A stretch of DNA of 64,000 nt from Cellulophaga sp. RHA19 (GCF_002813425.1 NZ_PHUL01000001.1:3293001-3357000), one strand, 5' to 3'; shown: positions 1 through 8,864, numbered from the stretch's first letter. Program-made: numbers and translations. Notes: generated from the sequence alone by a model not told the origin.

Positions 1-77
1 CCCGCTATGCTACACTATGGTGTCCGGACTTTCCTCTTTACAAATCAAGTTTGTAAAGCGATAGAGTAACCTGCTCG
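1..77 (-). ncRNA. rnpB: RNase P RNA, 5' part (partial)
   Basis: Read on the minus strand, this segment carries GAGGAAAGTCCGGACACC, the highly conserved 5' core of bacterial RNase P RNA. Just upstream lies GAGCAGGTTACTCTATCGC, which resembles the start of this RNA in Bacteroidota as I remember it. The RNA is the catalytic subunit that trims the 5' leader of tRNA precursors. Only the first 75 or so nucleotides are here; the rest runs off the left edge of the window. The 5' end is inferred from the promoter element at 81-88. The gene is divergent from dnaX. Confidence 0.88.
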
Positions 78-80
78 CGG

Positions 81-88
81 CAAAGGTA
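81..88 (-). promoter_or_regulatory. -7 promoter element of rnpB
   Basis: The minus strand reads TACCTTTG, a full match to the Bacteroidota -7 consensus TAnnTTTG, ending four or five bases before the inferred 5' end of RNase P RNA. No clear TTG -33 element is seen at the usual distance. Confidence 0.6.
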
Positions 89-153
89 ATTTAATTGTTG
101 ATAAGTAAGTACTATATCTTTACAAAAAACAAGGTAAAATAAGAGGGTATTTT

Positions 154-161
154 TATATTTG
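154..161 (+). promoter_or_regulatory. -7 promoter element of dnaX
   Basis: TATATTTG matches TAnnTTTG and lies 37 bases before the dnaX start codon, so transcription should begin near 168. It is back to back with the rnpB promoter about 70 bp away. No -33 TTG is evident. Confidence 0.5.
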
Positions 162-198
162 TAATATAAGAGTAGTTCACTAAAAAAAAGCATAGTAA

Positions 199-1998
199 TT
201 GGAACCATTTGTAGTATCAGCTAGAAAATATAGACCCCAAACATTTAAAGATGTTGTTGGGCAACAAGCTATTACAAATACACTTCTAAATGCCATACAA
301 AACAACCATTTAGCACAAGCTTTGTTGTTTACAGGTCCTAGAGGTGTTGGTAAAACTACGTGTGCTCGTATTTTAGCAAAAATGATAAACTCTGACGGAG
401 AAGAAAACTCTGAAGAAGACTTTGCTTTTAATATTTTTGAACTAGATGCTGCATCTAACAACTCTGTAGACGGTATTAGAAGTCTAATAGATCAAGTACG
501 TATACCACCACAAGTTGGTAAATACAAAGTATATATTATAGATGAGGTGCACATGCTTTCTCAGGCTGCTTTTAATGCTTTTCTTAAAACATTAGAAGAA
601 CCACCAAAGCACGCTATTTTTATTTTAGCAACTACAGAAAAGCATAAAATTATACCAACTATTCTATCTCGTTGTCAAATATTTGATTTTAAAAGAATTA
701 CAGTTAAAGACGCAGCAGAATATTTAAAATATATTGCAGAAAACCAAGGTATTGAAGCAGATGATGACGCTTTACATATTATAGCTCAAAAAGCTGATGG
801 CGCAATGCGAGATGCTCTTTCTATATTTGATAGAGTTGTTAGTTTTTCAGGCAAACAATTAACCCGCAAAGCAGTTACAGAAAACTTAAATGTATTAGAT
901 TACGATACATACTTTACTGCTACAGATTATATATTACAAAACGATATCCCTTCATTACTAATACTATTTAACACAACACTTAGTAAAGGTTTTGATGGAC
1001 ACCATTTTATTATTGGCTTAGCATCTCATTTTAGAGATCTAATGGTTTGTAAGCATCCAAACACAATAAACTTACTAGAAGTTGGGGACGAAGCTAAAAA
1101 ACGCTATTTAGAACAAACGCAGCAAACAAATAATGCTTTTCTACTAAAAGCAATAGATATTGCAAACAGTGCAGATCTAGATTACAAAACAAGTAAAAAT
1201 CAACGCTTGTTAATAGAACTTGCCTTAATGAAATTAGCCTCTATCACTTTTGATGGAGAAAAAAAAAATCCTGAATCTCTAGCTTTACACAATCAAATTA
1301 TATCTTTAGTACCTGCTTCTCATTTTAGAAAAAGCAATCCAAATAGTACCCAAACTACTAAAGCTAAAGAATCAACACCCAATACAGAGCAAGCTACAGT
1401 AGCTAATACCACTACAGAAACAGCTCCTGTTGCTACTCCAAAATCTGTTACACCTACTGCTGTATCAAAAACAAATACAGCAACCACAGAGGTAGCTACA
1501 GCTCCCGCAATAAAAAAATTAGACATAAATGCACCTAAAAGAGTTTCTGGCTTATCTCTTTCTAGCTTAAAAGCAAAACAACAGCACAAATTAAATAAAG
1601 TTGATGTTGTTGTAGACGAGAGTAAACTACCCAATGAAGACTTTGCTGTAGAAAAACTACAAGAATTATGGAATATTTTTGTAAATAAAATTGAAGCTGA
1701 AGGGCAACGTATTTTAGCTTCTAACTTAAATAGTGACACTCCTACCTTAAAGGATAGAACAACTATTAGCATACAACTACCTAATGACACTATGAAAAAA
1801 GAGGTTGAACGTGAAAAGTACGACCTTATGGAATACCTAAAAAAAGAGCTAAATAATTATTTTATTACTCTAGAAGTTACAGTTAATGAAGAAGCTGTAA
1901 AAAAGTTTGCGTTTACTCCTGAAGAAAAATACCAAAAATTAAGAGAAAAAAACCCTGTAATAGACTTACTAAGGCAGGAATTTGATTTAAGTATATAG
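199..1998 (+). CDS. dnaX: DNA polymerase III subunit gamma/tau
   Basis: Clamp-loader ATPase of the replicative DNA polymerase, 599 residues. The AAA+ core is clear: Walker A GPRGVGKTT at residues 46-54, Walker B VYIIDEVHML at 111-120, and the SRC motif at 157-159. A Thr/Pro/Ala-rich linker at roughly 385-470 leads to a tau-like C-terminal domain. The start is TTG at 199. An in-frame stop sits immediately before it, the protein begins with the family's usual VVSARKYRPQTF, and no ATG is nearby downstream. The zinc-binding cysteine cluster found after Walker A in E. coli DnaX is missing: residues 62-80 are acidic and contain no Cys. I see no obvious frameshift site, so a separate gamma product cannot be inferred. 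Confidence 0.96.
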   Translation: MEPFVVSARKYRPQTFKDVVGQQAITNTLLNAIQNNHLAQALLFTGPRGVGKTTCARILAKMINSDGEENSEEDFAFNIFELDAASNNSVDGIRSLIDQVRIPPQVGKYKVYIIDEVHMLSQAAFNAFLKTLEEPPKHAIFILATTEKHKIIPTILSRCQIFDFKRITVKDAAEYLKYIAENQGIEADDDALHIIAQKADGAMRDALSIFDRVVSFSGKQLTRKAVTENLNVLDYDTYFTATDYILQNDIPSLLILFNTTLSKGFDGHHFIIGLASHFRDLMVCKHPNTINLLEVGDEAKKRYLEQTQQTNNAFLLKAIDIANSADLDYKTSKNQRLLIELALMKLASITFDGEKKNPESLALHNQIISLVPASHFRKSNPNSTQTTKAKESTPNTEQATVANTTTETAPVATPKSVTPTAVSKTNTATTEVATAPAIKKLDINAPKRVSGLSLSSLKAKQQHKLNKVDVVVDESKLPNEDFAVEKLQELWNIFVNKIEAEGQRILASNLNSDTPTLKDRTTISIQLPNDTMKKEVEREKYDLMEYLKKELNNYFITLEVTVNEEAVKKFAFTPEEKYQKLREKNPVIDLLRQEFDLSI

Positions 1999-2187
1999 TA
2001 ATAATTGACCTAGTTTTATTAAAAACGATTTCTACAACCAAAATTAAGGTAAAGTACCAACTCCTCTAAAACAAATAGTTACACTTTACAATTAACAGTT
2101 TTTTACTTACAAATACATCTAATAAACTATTAGAAACAAATTACATTTAGTACAGTTTTTAATTTGCGAAAAATTAAAAATATACAA

Positions 2188-3579
2188 ATGAAGAAAAACA
2201 ATTTTAAGTCAATTATCTCTGCATTATTAATGATTATAACAATAATATCATGCTCAAATAAAGATGATGACTCAAATGAAAAACAAGACTCTATAAAAAA
2301 TAATGATCCGCTTGTTTACACAGGAGAAACAACAAACGATAGATTAACAGATAACGAAGAAAGATTTTACTCAAACAAAATACCAAACAAACAAATAGTA
2401 GTAAACTTAAATGGAGATTGTAACCCTATAGACAGCGATATATTAAATAACGAAATAGAATCATTATCCAATGAAGGTGGAGGGATTATAAGAATACCTA
2501 AGGGCAGATACTGCTTTAAAGATATATTATTAAGATCTAATATTCATTTAAAAATAGACTCTGAGGCTATAATAGAACCAGATTTAAGCGGTAACATTAA
2601 AAATAAAAACATAACCATATTTGTTGTTGGTGAAGATTTTTATACAGAAAACGTTGCAATAACAAGCTTAGACGAAGATAATACTGATAAAAGTACCTGG
2701 TTTAAGTCTAATATTCCTAATGGAGAATATGGAGGTGTTAAATTAGTAGAATTTGGTAATGTGAAAAATTTCAAATTATCTGGGGTAACATTAACAGATA
2801 GCTTCTCTAAGTTTTCTAATATTGTTTTAAACCTACCTTCTAGTTCAAAAACAGATGAAATATCCACAAAAGGTATTATAAAAGATATATTTATGACTAA
2901 TATGCATGTTGGCTATGGAATTATACAAATGCAAACCGGCAGAAGTATTTTATGTAAAAATTTAAGTGGTGAAGGCGGCATTACAATGAGAGTAGAAACT
3001 GGTGCCGCAGAAACAAATATGGTAAATGAAAAAACTGTAGACGATATTGTGGTTAGAGATATTTACGTTAAAAATGGTGATGCTGCTATGAATTTTTCTC
3101 CTCACAGAGTAGATCAAGGCAGAGTAGATGTTGAAAGAGTTGTTGCTATAAACTCAACGCATGCAGTACAAATAGCTGCTGGTTTTTTAGATAATAATAC
3201 TAATGGTATAAATAATTTAGGTACGTTTGACAGTAAATCCTACGTTGGAGACGTGACAGTTACTGGTGGCTATGGAGCACAAGTTAAAGGAAAAGACTAT
3301 AAATATTTTGGATGTGATAAACGAAAAGAACTAATAGAAAAATGCTATAATCCAGATGACGAAAGTGTTACAGGTTCATCTATAAGTGCTGTTAGAAATA
3401 ACGCTAGTATCAACGCTGATTGCGCTAACGGTAGTGAAGATGGTTGTTATGAAATAATTATAGGAAGAATAACTAAAACCAATGAAGATTTTGAGCTAGA
3501 TGATTTTTTTACTTATCCAAGCAGTGAAGTAAGAGGTTGTCCTAAAGTTGAAAAACCTAAGGAAGGTAATTGCAATTAA
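2188..3579 (+). CDS. GH82-like (iota-carrageenase family) beta-helix lipoprotein
   Basis: Predicted surface or periplasmic lipoprotein of 463 residues starting at ATG 2188. A TTG at 2164 would add eight residues before the signal. The SPII signal ends in IISC with Cys22 lipidated. The body is rich in short Asn/Gly/Val/Ile strands typical of a right-handed parallel beta-helix. From memory of the Alteromonas iota-carrageenase, several blocks match family GH82: YGIIQ (Gln247), EGGITMRVETG (262-272), AAMNFSPH (299-306) and a Cys-containing C-terminal part. The catalytic glutamate (Glu270), Gln247 and His306 appear conserved. The residue two after the glutamate, Asp in characterised enzymes, is Gly272 here. 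The protein may therefore be an atypical or altered-specificity member. It stands alone, with no SusCD pair or sulfatase near it. Confidence 0.55.
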   Translation: MKKNNFKSIISALLMIITIISCSNKDDDSNEKQDSIKNNDPLVYTGETTNDRLTDNEERFYSNKIPNKQIVVNLNGDCNPIDSDILNNEIESLSNEGGGIIRIPKGRYCFKDILLRSNIHLKIDSEAIIEPDLSGNIKNKNITIFVVGEDFYTENVAITSLDEDNTDKSTWFKSNIPNGEYGGVKLVEFGNVKNFKLSGVTLTDSFSKFSNIVLNLPSSSKTDEISTKGIIKDIFMTNMHVGYGIIQMQTGRSILCKNLSGEGGITMRVETGAAETNMVNEKTVDDIVVRDIYVKNGDAAMNFSPHRVDQGRVDVERVVAINSTHAVQIAAGFLDNNTNGINNLGTFDSKSYVGDVTVTGGYGAQVKGKDYKYFGCDKRKELIEKCYNPDDESVTGSSISAVRNNASINADCANGSEDGCYEIIIGRITKTNEDFELDDFFTYPSSEVRGCPKVEKPKEGNCN

Positions 3580-3598
3580 TTAGTTATTCAAAATAAAT

Positions 3599-3637
3599 AA
3601 AAAAAGCGTCTAGTTTTAAAACTAGACGCTTTTTTTA
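3599..3637. terminator. Bidirectional intrinsic terminator
   Basis: A near-perfect hairpin, GCGTCTAGTTTT facing AAAACTAGACGC, is flanked by A and T runs. It can end both the GH82-like gene on the plus strand and the ThuA gene on the minus strand. Confidence 0.85.
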
Positions 3638-3638
3638 C

Positions 3639-4364
3639 TTACTTCTCTCCCATTGCATACTGCAAACCTCCATAGAGATGTGCCAAAAACACTGGATTTT
3701 TAAAAGTAACTTTTGTGTGTCCTAAACCTGTATAAAAAGCTCTACCACCATCGTACTCATGATACCAAGCCATAGGATGCTTATCGCCATTTTTACCACC
3801 AGTATAACTCTTTTCATCTAAATTTAAAAGCACATTAATATCCTTATTTATATCTTTATAGTTATACCACTCATCAACTTTTTCCCAGGTAGTGTCTAAC
3901 ATTTTTGTTGAGGAATGCGTATCATCTACAACTTGTAAAGTAGCTTTTTGAACTTTAGGATGACCGTTAAAATAACCTCCAACTAATTTATTATACCACG
4001 GCCAACTATATTCTGCATCTGCTGCAGCATGTATTCCTACATAACCTCCTCCAGATCTAATATAATTTTCAAAAGCAGCTTGTTGTTTTTCATTTAATAA
4101 ATCTCCTGTAGTATTTAAAAACACAACAGCTTTATACTGCTTTAAATTAGCCTCTGTAAACATATCTGCATTAGCTGTAGTGTCTACAATAAACTTATGC
4201 TCCTTAGCCATTTTTTCAAAAGCAATAACACCATCCTCTATAGAACCGTGTCTAAAGCCCTCCGTTTTTGTAAATACTAAAACTTTTGAACTTTGTAAAC
4301 CACATGAAAAGAAGGTTACACTTAAAAATATAAAAACAAAAACTTTTAAAAAGGTAGATTTCAT
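3639..4364 (-). CDS. ThuA domain lipoprotein
   Basis: Exported lipoprotein of the ThuA family (glutamine-amidotransferase-like fold), 241 residues. The start is ATG at 4364, because MKSTFLKVFVFIFL followed by FFSC makes a good SPII signal. A longer frame to 4445 would bury this signal. Family features are TKTEGFRHGSI near the N-terminus, GGGYVGIHAAADAEY in the middle, and HPMAWYHEYDGGRAFYTGLGHT near the C-terminus. ThuA-like proteins in Bacteroidota are often linked to sugar metabolism, but the biochemical role is not established and no catalytic triad is evident. It converges on the GH82-like gene. Confidence 0.85.
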   Translation of the reverse strand: MKSTFLKVFVFIFLSVTFFSCGLQSSKVLVFTKTEGFRHGSIEDGVIAFEKMAKEHKFIVDTTANADMFTEANLKQYKAVVFLNTTGDLLNEKQQAAFENYIRSGGGYVGIHAAADAEYSWPWYNKLVGGYFNGHPKVQKATLQVVDDTHSSTKMLDTTWEKVDEWYNYKDINKDINVLLNLDEKSYTGGKNGDKHPMAWYHEYDGGRAFYTGLGHTKVTFKNPVFLAHLYGGLQYAMGEK

Positions 4365-4732
4365 ATAATAGATTTTATAAAATTGGTTGTTATTAATAAT
4401 TGGTAAGTTAGTAAAATTATGAAAATGTAACCTATTTATTTTCAATTAGATAAACATACACCAAAAGAAAAATTATTATTAAAAACAAAGCTAAACTGCT
4501 GTTTAATAGTATATTAACATCATTTAAGTTATTATAAAATAGAATTATTCATTTAACAAATAGTACAAATTTGTTACTTTTCTGATTATTTTATTTCATT
4601 ATTGAATGATTTATACTACATTTAGGCTTTAGTATAATTTTAACAAAAACACCACTAATTGTATTCTACTACAATAACAAGTGTTCTTAAAATAAATATT
4701 ATATTTAAAATAACTGATCAACCAAAACCTTT

Positions 4733-4772
4733 AAAAGGCATATTTTCTATATTAGAAAATATGTCTTTTTTA
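4733..4772 (+). terminator. Orphan intrinsic terminator
   Basis: GGCATATTTTCTA pairs with TAGAAAATATGTC (one G-U pair) around a short loop and is followed by TTTTTT. No plus-strand gene lies upstream between the ThuA gene and miaE. It may therefore end an unseen short transcript or insulate miaE from antisense transcription. Confidence 0.55.
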
Positions 4773-4773
4773 T

Positions 4774-4802
4774 TTGCATACAAATCAATATGACTATTTT
4801 TG
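4774..4802 (+). promoter_or_regulatory. miaE promoter
   Basis: TTG at 4774-4776 and TATTTTTG at 4795-4802 are separated by 18 bases, a full flavobacterial -33/-7 promoter. The predicted transcript starts near 4808, which rules out the TTG at 4800 as start codon and supports ATG 4821. Confidence 0.65.
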
Positions 4803-4820
4803 CAGCTAAATTTGTGTGCT

Positions 4821-5402
4821 ATGCTAGGTTTAAAATTACCAACAGACCCAAGATGGGTTAATATTGTAGAAAAAAATATTGATGATATATTAACAGATCA
4901 TGCTTTCTGTGAGCAAAAAGCAGCATCTACAGCAATTTCCTTAATTGTAGGTTTTCCAGAGTACACAGACTTAGTACAGGAAATGGTAGCCTTAACTAGA
5001 GAAGAAATGGGACACTTTAAAATGGTACATGACCGTATTATAGCACGTGGTAACACTCTTGGTCGTGATCGTAAAGATTTGTACGTAATAGACCTTTTAA
5101 AGTTTTTTCCAAAAGGAGGTAGCAGAACAACACAATTGGTACACAGGTTGTTATATGCTGCGTTAATAGAAGCGCGTAGCTGTGAACGCTTTAGATTATT
5201 ATCTGAAGAATTAACAGACAAAGACTTAGCTGAATTTTACCGTAAATTAATGATTAGCGAAGCAGGACATTATACCATGTTTTTAAACTTTGCTAGACAA
5301 TATGGAGACCGTGAAGAAGTTGACCAAAAATGGCAAGACTTACTAGAATATGAAGCCGAACTAATGAAAAATTTGGGTGAAACAGGTAATGTACACGGCT
5401 AA
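4821..5402 (+). CDS. miaE: tRNA-(ms[2]io[6]A)-hydroxylase
   Basis: Diiron monooxygenase that hydroxylates 2-methylthio-isopentenyl-adenosine at position 37 of tRNA; 193 residues. The ferritin-like four-helix pattern of iron ligands is visible: an early Glu (HAFCEQKAAS), EEMGHF, a Glu in ALIEARSCERF, and EAGHYTMF (E-x-x-H in two copies). The start MLGLKLPTDPRWV at 4821 is chosen because it matches the family N-terminus and lies downstream of the promoter. It converges on ppx with only two bases between stop codons, so transcripts may overlap. Confidence 0.93.
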   Translation: MLGLKLPTDPRWVNIVEKNIDDILTDHAFCEQKAASTAISLIVGFPEYTDLVQEMVALTREEMGHFKMVHDRIIARGNTLGRDRKDLYVIDLLKFFPKGGSRTTQLVHRLLYAALIEARSCERFRLLSEELTDKDLAEFYRKLMISEAGHYTMFLNFARQYGDREEVDQKWQDLLEYEAELMKNLGETGNVHG

Positions 5403-5404
5403 TA

Positions 5405-6301
5405 CTAAATAGAATCTTTGTTTTTTTGATACAGCGTCTTTATCATACCATCTGATAATCCAATTTTTGGGACATGTATTTTTTTAGATCCAGACCATTT
5501 AGCTGAAGATAAAAAAATACGTGTTGCTGGTATAATTACATCTGCTCTATCTTGGTTTAAACCAAGTTCAGATACCCTATCTTCATAACTCATACTCTCT
5601 AAAAAATGATACTGAGCATTTAGCCAAATATAAGATAAAGGCTCACCTATTTTACGGCCAGACATTTTGTGTAACTTATTTATATTACCTCCAGAACCAA
5701 TTATAGATACTTTAGGCAAGTCCTTTGTATAAAGCTTTATCCATTCTTCAATCTGGTTCCAAACCTTAACACCTACCATATCATTTAACAATCTTACAGT
5801 ACCAATTTTAAAAGATTTTGATGCTACCAATTTCCCTTCAGAAAAAACAGTAAATTCTGTACTACCACCTCCAACATCTATATATAAGTAAGCTTGGTCA
5901 TTATTAATAAGCTCCTTTAAGTCTGTAGAAGCAATAATAGCTGCTTCCTTTTTACCATCAATTACTTCTATATTAACACCTGCCTCATTACGAATTTTTT
6001 CTATAACCTCATAACCGTTATTTGCTTCTCTAATTGCAGATGTAGCGCAAGCCATATAACTATCTACACCATTTACACTCATGAGTAATTTAAATGCCTT
6101 CATAGCATCTAACATACGCTCTATATTTCTCTCAGATATTTCACCTACTGTAAAAGAATCTTCACCCAAACGTATGGGCACCCTAACTAAAGAACTTTTC
6201 CTAAATTCGGTTTTCTTGTCTTTAGTTTCAATAATATTATGTATTAATAAACGTATGGCATTGGAACCAATGTCTATTGCTGCAAGTTTAAAAATCTTCA
6301 A
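5405..6301 (-). CDS. ppx: Ppx/GppA family exopolyphosphatase
   Basis: Removes terminal phosphate from polyphosphate, or 5' phosphate from pppGpp; 298 residues, the short form with only the two-lobed ASKHA core. The phosphate-binding motifs are AIDIGSNAIRLL near residues 8-19, YIDVGGGSTEFTVF in the middle, and IGSGGN further on. The start is TTG at 6301, only 9 bases after the ppk1 stop. The protein begins exactly at the conserved first strand and there is no better start. It is the third gene of sixA-ppk1-ppx, so polymer synthesis and breakdown are probably co-transcribed. Polyphosphatase or pppGppase preference cannot be told from the sequence. Confidence 0.9.
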   Translation of the reverse strand: MKIFKLAAIDIGSNAIRLLIHNIIETKDKKTEFRKSSLVRVPIRLGEDSFTVGEISERNIERMLDAMKAFKLLMSVNGVDSYMACATSAIREANNGYEVIEKIRNEAGVNIEVIDGKKEAAIIASTDLKELINNDQAYLYIDVGGGSTEFTVFSEGKLVASKSFKIGTVRLLNDMVGVKVWNQIEEWIKLYTKDLPKVSIIGSGGNINKLHKMSGRKIGEPLSYIWLNAQYHFLESMSYEDRVSELGLNQDRADVIIPATRIFLSSAKWSGSKKIHVPKIGLSDGMIKTLYQKNKDSI

Positions 6302-6310
6302 AATATAAGT

Positions 6311-8386
6311 CTATTTACTTAATTGCTTTTTATAATAATCATACAATTCAAACTGAGAACGCAATTCTGGAGCATCGTTTATACGATAAGCATTATCTTG
6401 TTTATCTGAAAAGATACGTGCTTTTAAGTTATCATTCCATGAAATATCAAAAGTTTCTAATAATTGTTGTTTAATATCTCTGTCATAAATAGGACAACCA
6501 ACTTCCACTCTAAAATCTAAATTTCTAGTCATCCAATCTGCTGAAGAAATATACACTTTAGGATCTCCGTCGTTTCCAAAAACAAAAAGTCTAGTGTGTT
6601 CTAAAAATTTATCTACAACACTAATAGCTTCAATGTTTTCACTCATTCCCTTAACACCAGGAACCAAACAACATACACCTCTAATAATTAACTGTATTTT
6701 TACACCAGCATTGCTGGCCTCATACAACTTATCTACCATTTTATAAGATGTTAAGCTATTCATCTTAATTCTTATAAATGCTTCTTTTCCTGCTTTTGCG
6801 TTTTCAATCTCTTGATCTATTAACGCTCTAAAAGCGTTTTTTGTATAATGAGGTGACACAATTAAATGTTTGTACTTATGAACTTTATAACTAGTTTCAA
6901 AAAAATCAAAAACTTTATTTAACTCTTTTAATATAGGTGAGTGCGCTGTAAAAAGAGTATAATCTGTATATATTTTAGCTGTAGACTCGTTAAAATTACC
7001 TGTACTAATAAAACCATATCGTTTTAAACCTTCAGCTTCTTCTCTCTCTATAACACATATTTTACTATGCACTTTTAAACCTGGTACACCAAAAATAAGC
7101 TTTACTCCTTCTGCTTGTAGCAATTCTGCATACTGTATGTTTGCTTGTTCATCAAACCTAGCCTGTAACTCTATTTGCACAGTTACCTGCTTGCCGTTTT
7201 TAACAGCATTTATTAATGAAGACACTACCTGAGAATTACTTGCCAACCTGTAAACGGTTAACTTAATAGTTCTTACCTGCGGGTCTAAAGCTGCCTCCCT
7301 TAAAAATTTAGTGATGTAAGAAAAAGTATGATAAGGTGTATATTGTAAATGATCTTTTACTGCTATTTGCTCTAAAATACTACCTTCAAAATTAAAATCT
7401 TTTACCAATAATGGCGTAATCTTATCATACATAAGATCTTTACGCCCAAGACTAGGAAATTTCATATAATCCCTACGATTATGGTAAATACCACCAGGAA
7501 TAATACTATCTGTTTCTTCTATTCCCATTTTCTCCATAAGAAAAGACAGCGTATCTTTTGCTATTCTTTTATCATAAACAAAACGCACAGGATCACTAAT
7601 TTTACGGTGCTCCACACTAGAAGATATTTTCTCTATAAAACTTTTACTTAAATCGTTATCTATATCTAATTCTGCATCTCTAGTTATTTTAATCATATGT
7701 GCAGAGATAGACTCATAAGTAAACATATTAAAAATATGGCGCAGAGAATATCTAATTAAATCATCTAAAATAATAATGTAGTTTTTATCACCCTCTTTAG
7801 GTAACACTACAAAACGGTCTATATCTTTAGGTATTTCTATTAAAGCATATTTGTTCTCTGGCACATCTTCTGCACCATCTAAACTGGTTAATACCATTTT
7901 AACTGCCAAATAAGCTGCAGTGTCTTTTAATAAAGGAAACTCTCTTAAATCATTTAAAACAATAGTCATTAATCTTGGACTTACCTTTTCCATAAAGTAA
8001 GTCTTAATAAAATCTGCCTGACTTTTACTAACCTCTTTTTCGTTAATAATAAAAATGTTTTCTGCCTGTAGTTCCTTTTCAATATCACCAAGAATCTTTA
8101 AACTTTTTGTTTGTTGTTTAATTACAATCTTAGTTATTTCCTCAAGTAAATCTTTTGCTTTTTCTCCTCCTAAAACACTTTTACCTGTTTTACCAGCATC
8201 TACAATACGTTTTACAGTAGCATAACGCACCTTAAAAAATTCATCTAAATTATTAGAGAATATTCCTAAAAAACGTAATCTTTCAATTAAAGGCACTTTA
8301 ATATCTGCACTTTCTTGTAATACACGCGCATTAAAGCTTAACCAGCTAATTTCTCTATTTATATATTGATTTTTTGACTTAATCAT
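6311..8386 (-). CDS. ppk1: Polyphosphate kinase 1
   Basis: Reversible transfer of ATP gamma-phosphate onto polyphosphate; 691 residues, full length for PPK1. The N-terminal domain begins INREISWLSFNARVLQE with the family FSNNLDEFFKVR segment near 43-54. The two phospholipase-D-like halves follow. VHSKICVIE contains His440, which corresponds to the autophosphorylated His435 of E. coli. STGNFNESTAKIYTD and FLEHTRLFVFGN carry further conserved residues. The start overlaps the end of sixA by 8 bases, showing tight operon coupling, and the stop is 9 bases before ppx. Confidence 0.95.
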   Translation of the reverse strand: MIKSKNQYINREISWLSFNARVLQESADIKVPLIERLRFLGIFSNNLDEFFKVRYATVKRIVDAGKTGKSVLGGEKAKDLLEEITKIVIKQQTKSLKILGDIEKELQAENIFIINEKEVSKSQADFIKTYFMEKVSPRLMTIVLNDLREFPLLKDTAAYLAVKMVLTSLDGAEDVPENKYALIEIPKDIDRFVVLPKEGDKNYIIILDDLIRYSLRHIFNMFTYESISAHMIKITRDAELDIDNDLSKSFIEKISSSVEHRKISDPVRFVYDKRIAKDTLSFLMEKMGIEETDSIIPGGIYHNRRDYMKFPSLGRKDLMYDKITPLLVKDFNFEGSILEQIAVKDHLQYTPYHTFSYITKFLREAALDPQVRTIKLTVYRLASNSQVVSSLINAVKNGKQVTVQIELQARFDEQANIQYAELLQAEGVKLIFGVPGLKVHSKICVIEREEAEGLKRYGFISTGNFNESTAKIYTDYTLFTAHSPILKELNKVFDFFETSYKVHKYKHLIVSPHYTKNAFRALIDQEIENAKAGKEAFIRIKMNSLTSYKMVDKLYEASNAGVKIQLIIRGVCCLVPGVKGMSENIEAISVVDKFLEHTRLFVFGNDGDPKVYISSADWMTRNLDFRVEVGCPIYDRDIKQQLLETFDISWNDNLKARIFSDKQDNAYRINDAPELRSQFELYDYYKKQLSK

Positions 8387-8864
8387 TCTTTAAATGTTTA
8401 GGAAATATTACATTCTGAGTATTGCCTTTTACAATACCACTCCACTCCAAAGTATTAAAATTTAACTCTACCAAGCCCGCTGTTGGCACATTCTCTATCT
8501 CTTTATCTCCGTACATATTTACAATGTGAGTTAAAGCGTGGTTGTGACCAAAAATAACAACGTTGTTAAACTTGTTATCTAAAGATTTTATAAAGTTGAT
8601 AACATACTCTCCAGAAAAATCATAAAGCTCATCATAAATACGCAACTCACTAGAAGGTATATTTAAGACTCTTAAAAAGATATTACAAGTGTGTAATGCT
8701 CTATTAGCTGGACTTGAAAAAACAGCATCAATAATTGGCTCTTTTAGTGCACCAGCAACCAAATAAGCATCGTTAATACCACGCTCCAACAAAGGTCTAT
8801 CTCTGTCCGATACATTGTAATTCCAAGAGGATTTTCCGTGACGAATTAAAGTAAGTTTTTTCAT
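8379..8864 (-). CDS. SixA-type histidine phosphatase
   Basis: Cytoplasmic phosphatase of the histidine phosphatase (RHG) superfamily, SixA-like, 161 residues. The catalytic LIRHGKSSWN motif (Arg8-His9-Gly10) is at the N-terminus and the second histidine is in VIFGHNHALT. SixA proteins remove phosphate from phosphohistidine. Here the gene leads the ppk1-ppx operon and overlaps ppk1. PPK1 works through a phosphohistidine intermediate, so a functional link is attractive, but this is inference. Confidence 0.85.
   Translation of the reverse strand: MKKLTLIRHGKSSWNYNVSDRDRPLLERGINDAYLVAGALKEPIIDAVFSSPANRALHTCNIFLRVLNIPSSELRIYDELYDFSGEYVINFIKSLDNKFNNVVIFGHNHALTHIVNMYGDKEIENVPTAGLVELNFNTLEWSGIVKGNTQNVIFPKHLKND

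Larger units (their letters stand above)
4365..4820. other. Gene-free stretch upstream of miaE
   Basis: There is no convincing coding region. The stretch contains the upstream region of the ThuA gene on the minus strand, an orphan plus-strand terminator hairpin (4733-4772) and the miaE promoter (4774-4802). The rest is very AT-rich. Confidence 0.5.

Noticed and set aside
1320..1790. Long minus-strand open frame inside dnaX
   Set aside because: It is a shadow of the Thr/Ala-rich linker of dnaX, with no promoter and a low-complexity Val/Ser/Phe composition.
3639..4364. ThuA lipoprotein as part of the trehalose locus at 40-44 kb
   Set aside because: The ThuA name comes from trehalose utilisation in rhizobia, but this gene is more than 35 kb from the trehalose genes and is exported. 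There is no evidence for a link.
3639..4445. Longer ThuA frame starting at 4445
   Set aside because: The extra 27 residues precede a clear lipoprotein signal and would disable it. ATG 4364 is used.
4800..4820. TTG at 4800 as start of miaE
   Set aside because: It lies inside the -7 element of the miaE promoter. ATG 4821 gives the conserved N-terminus.
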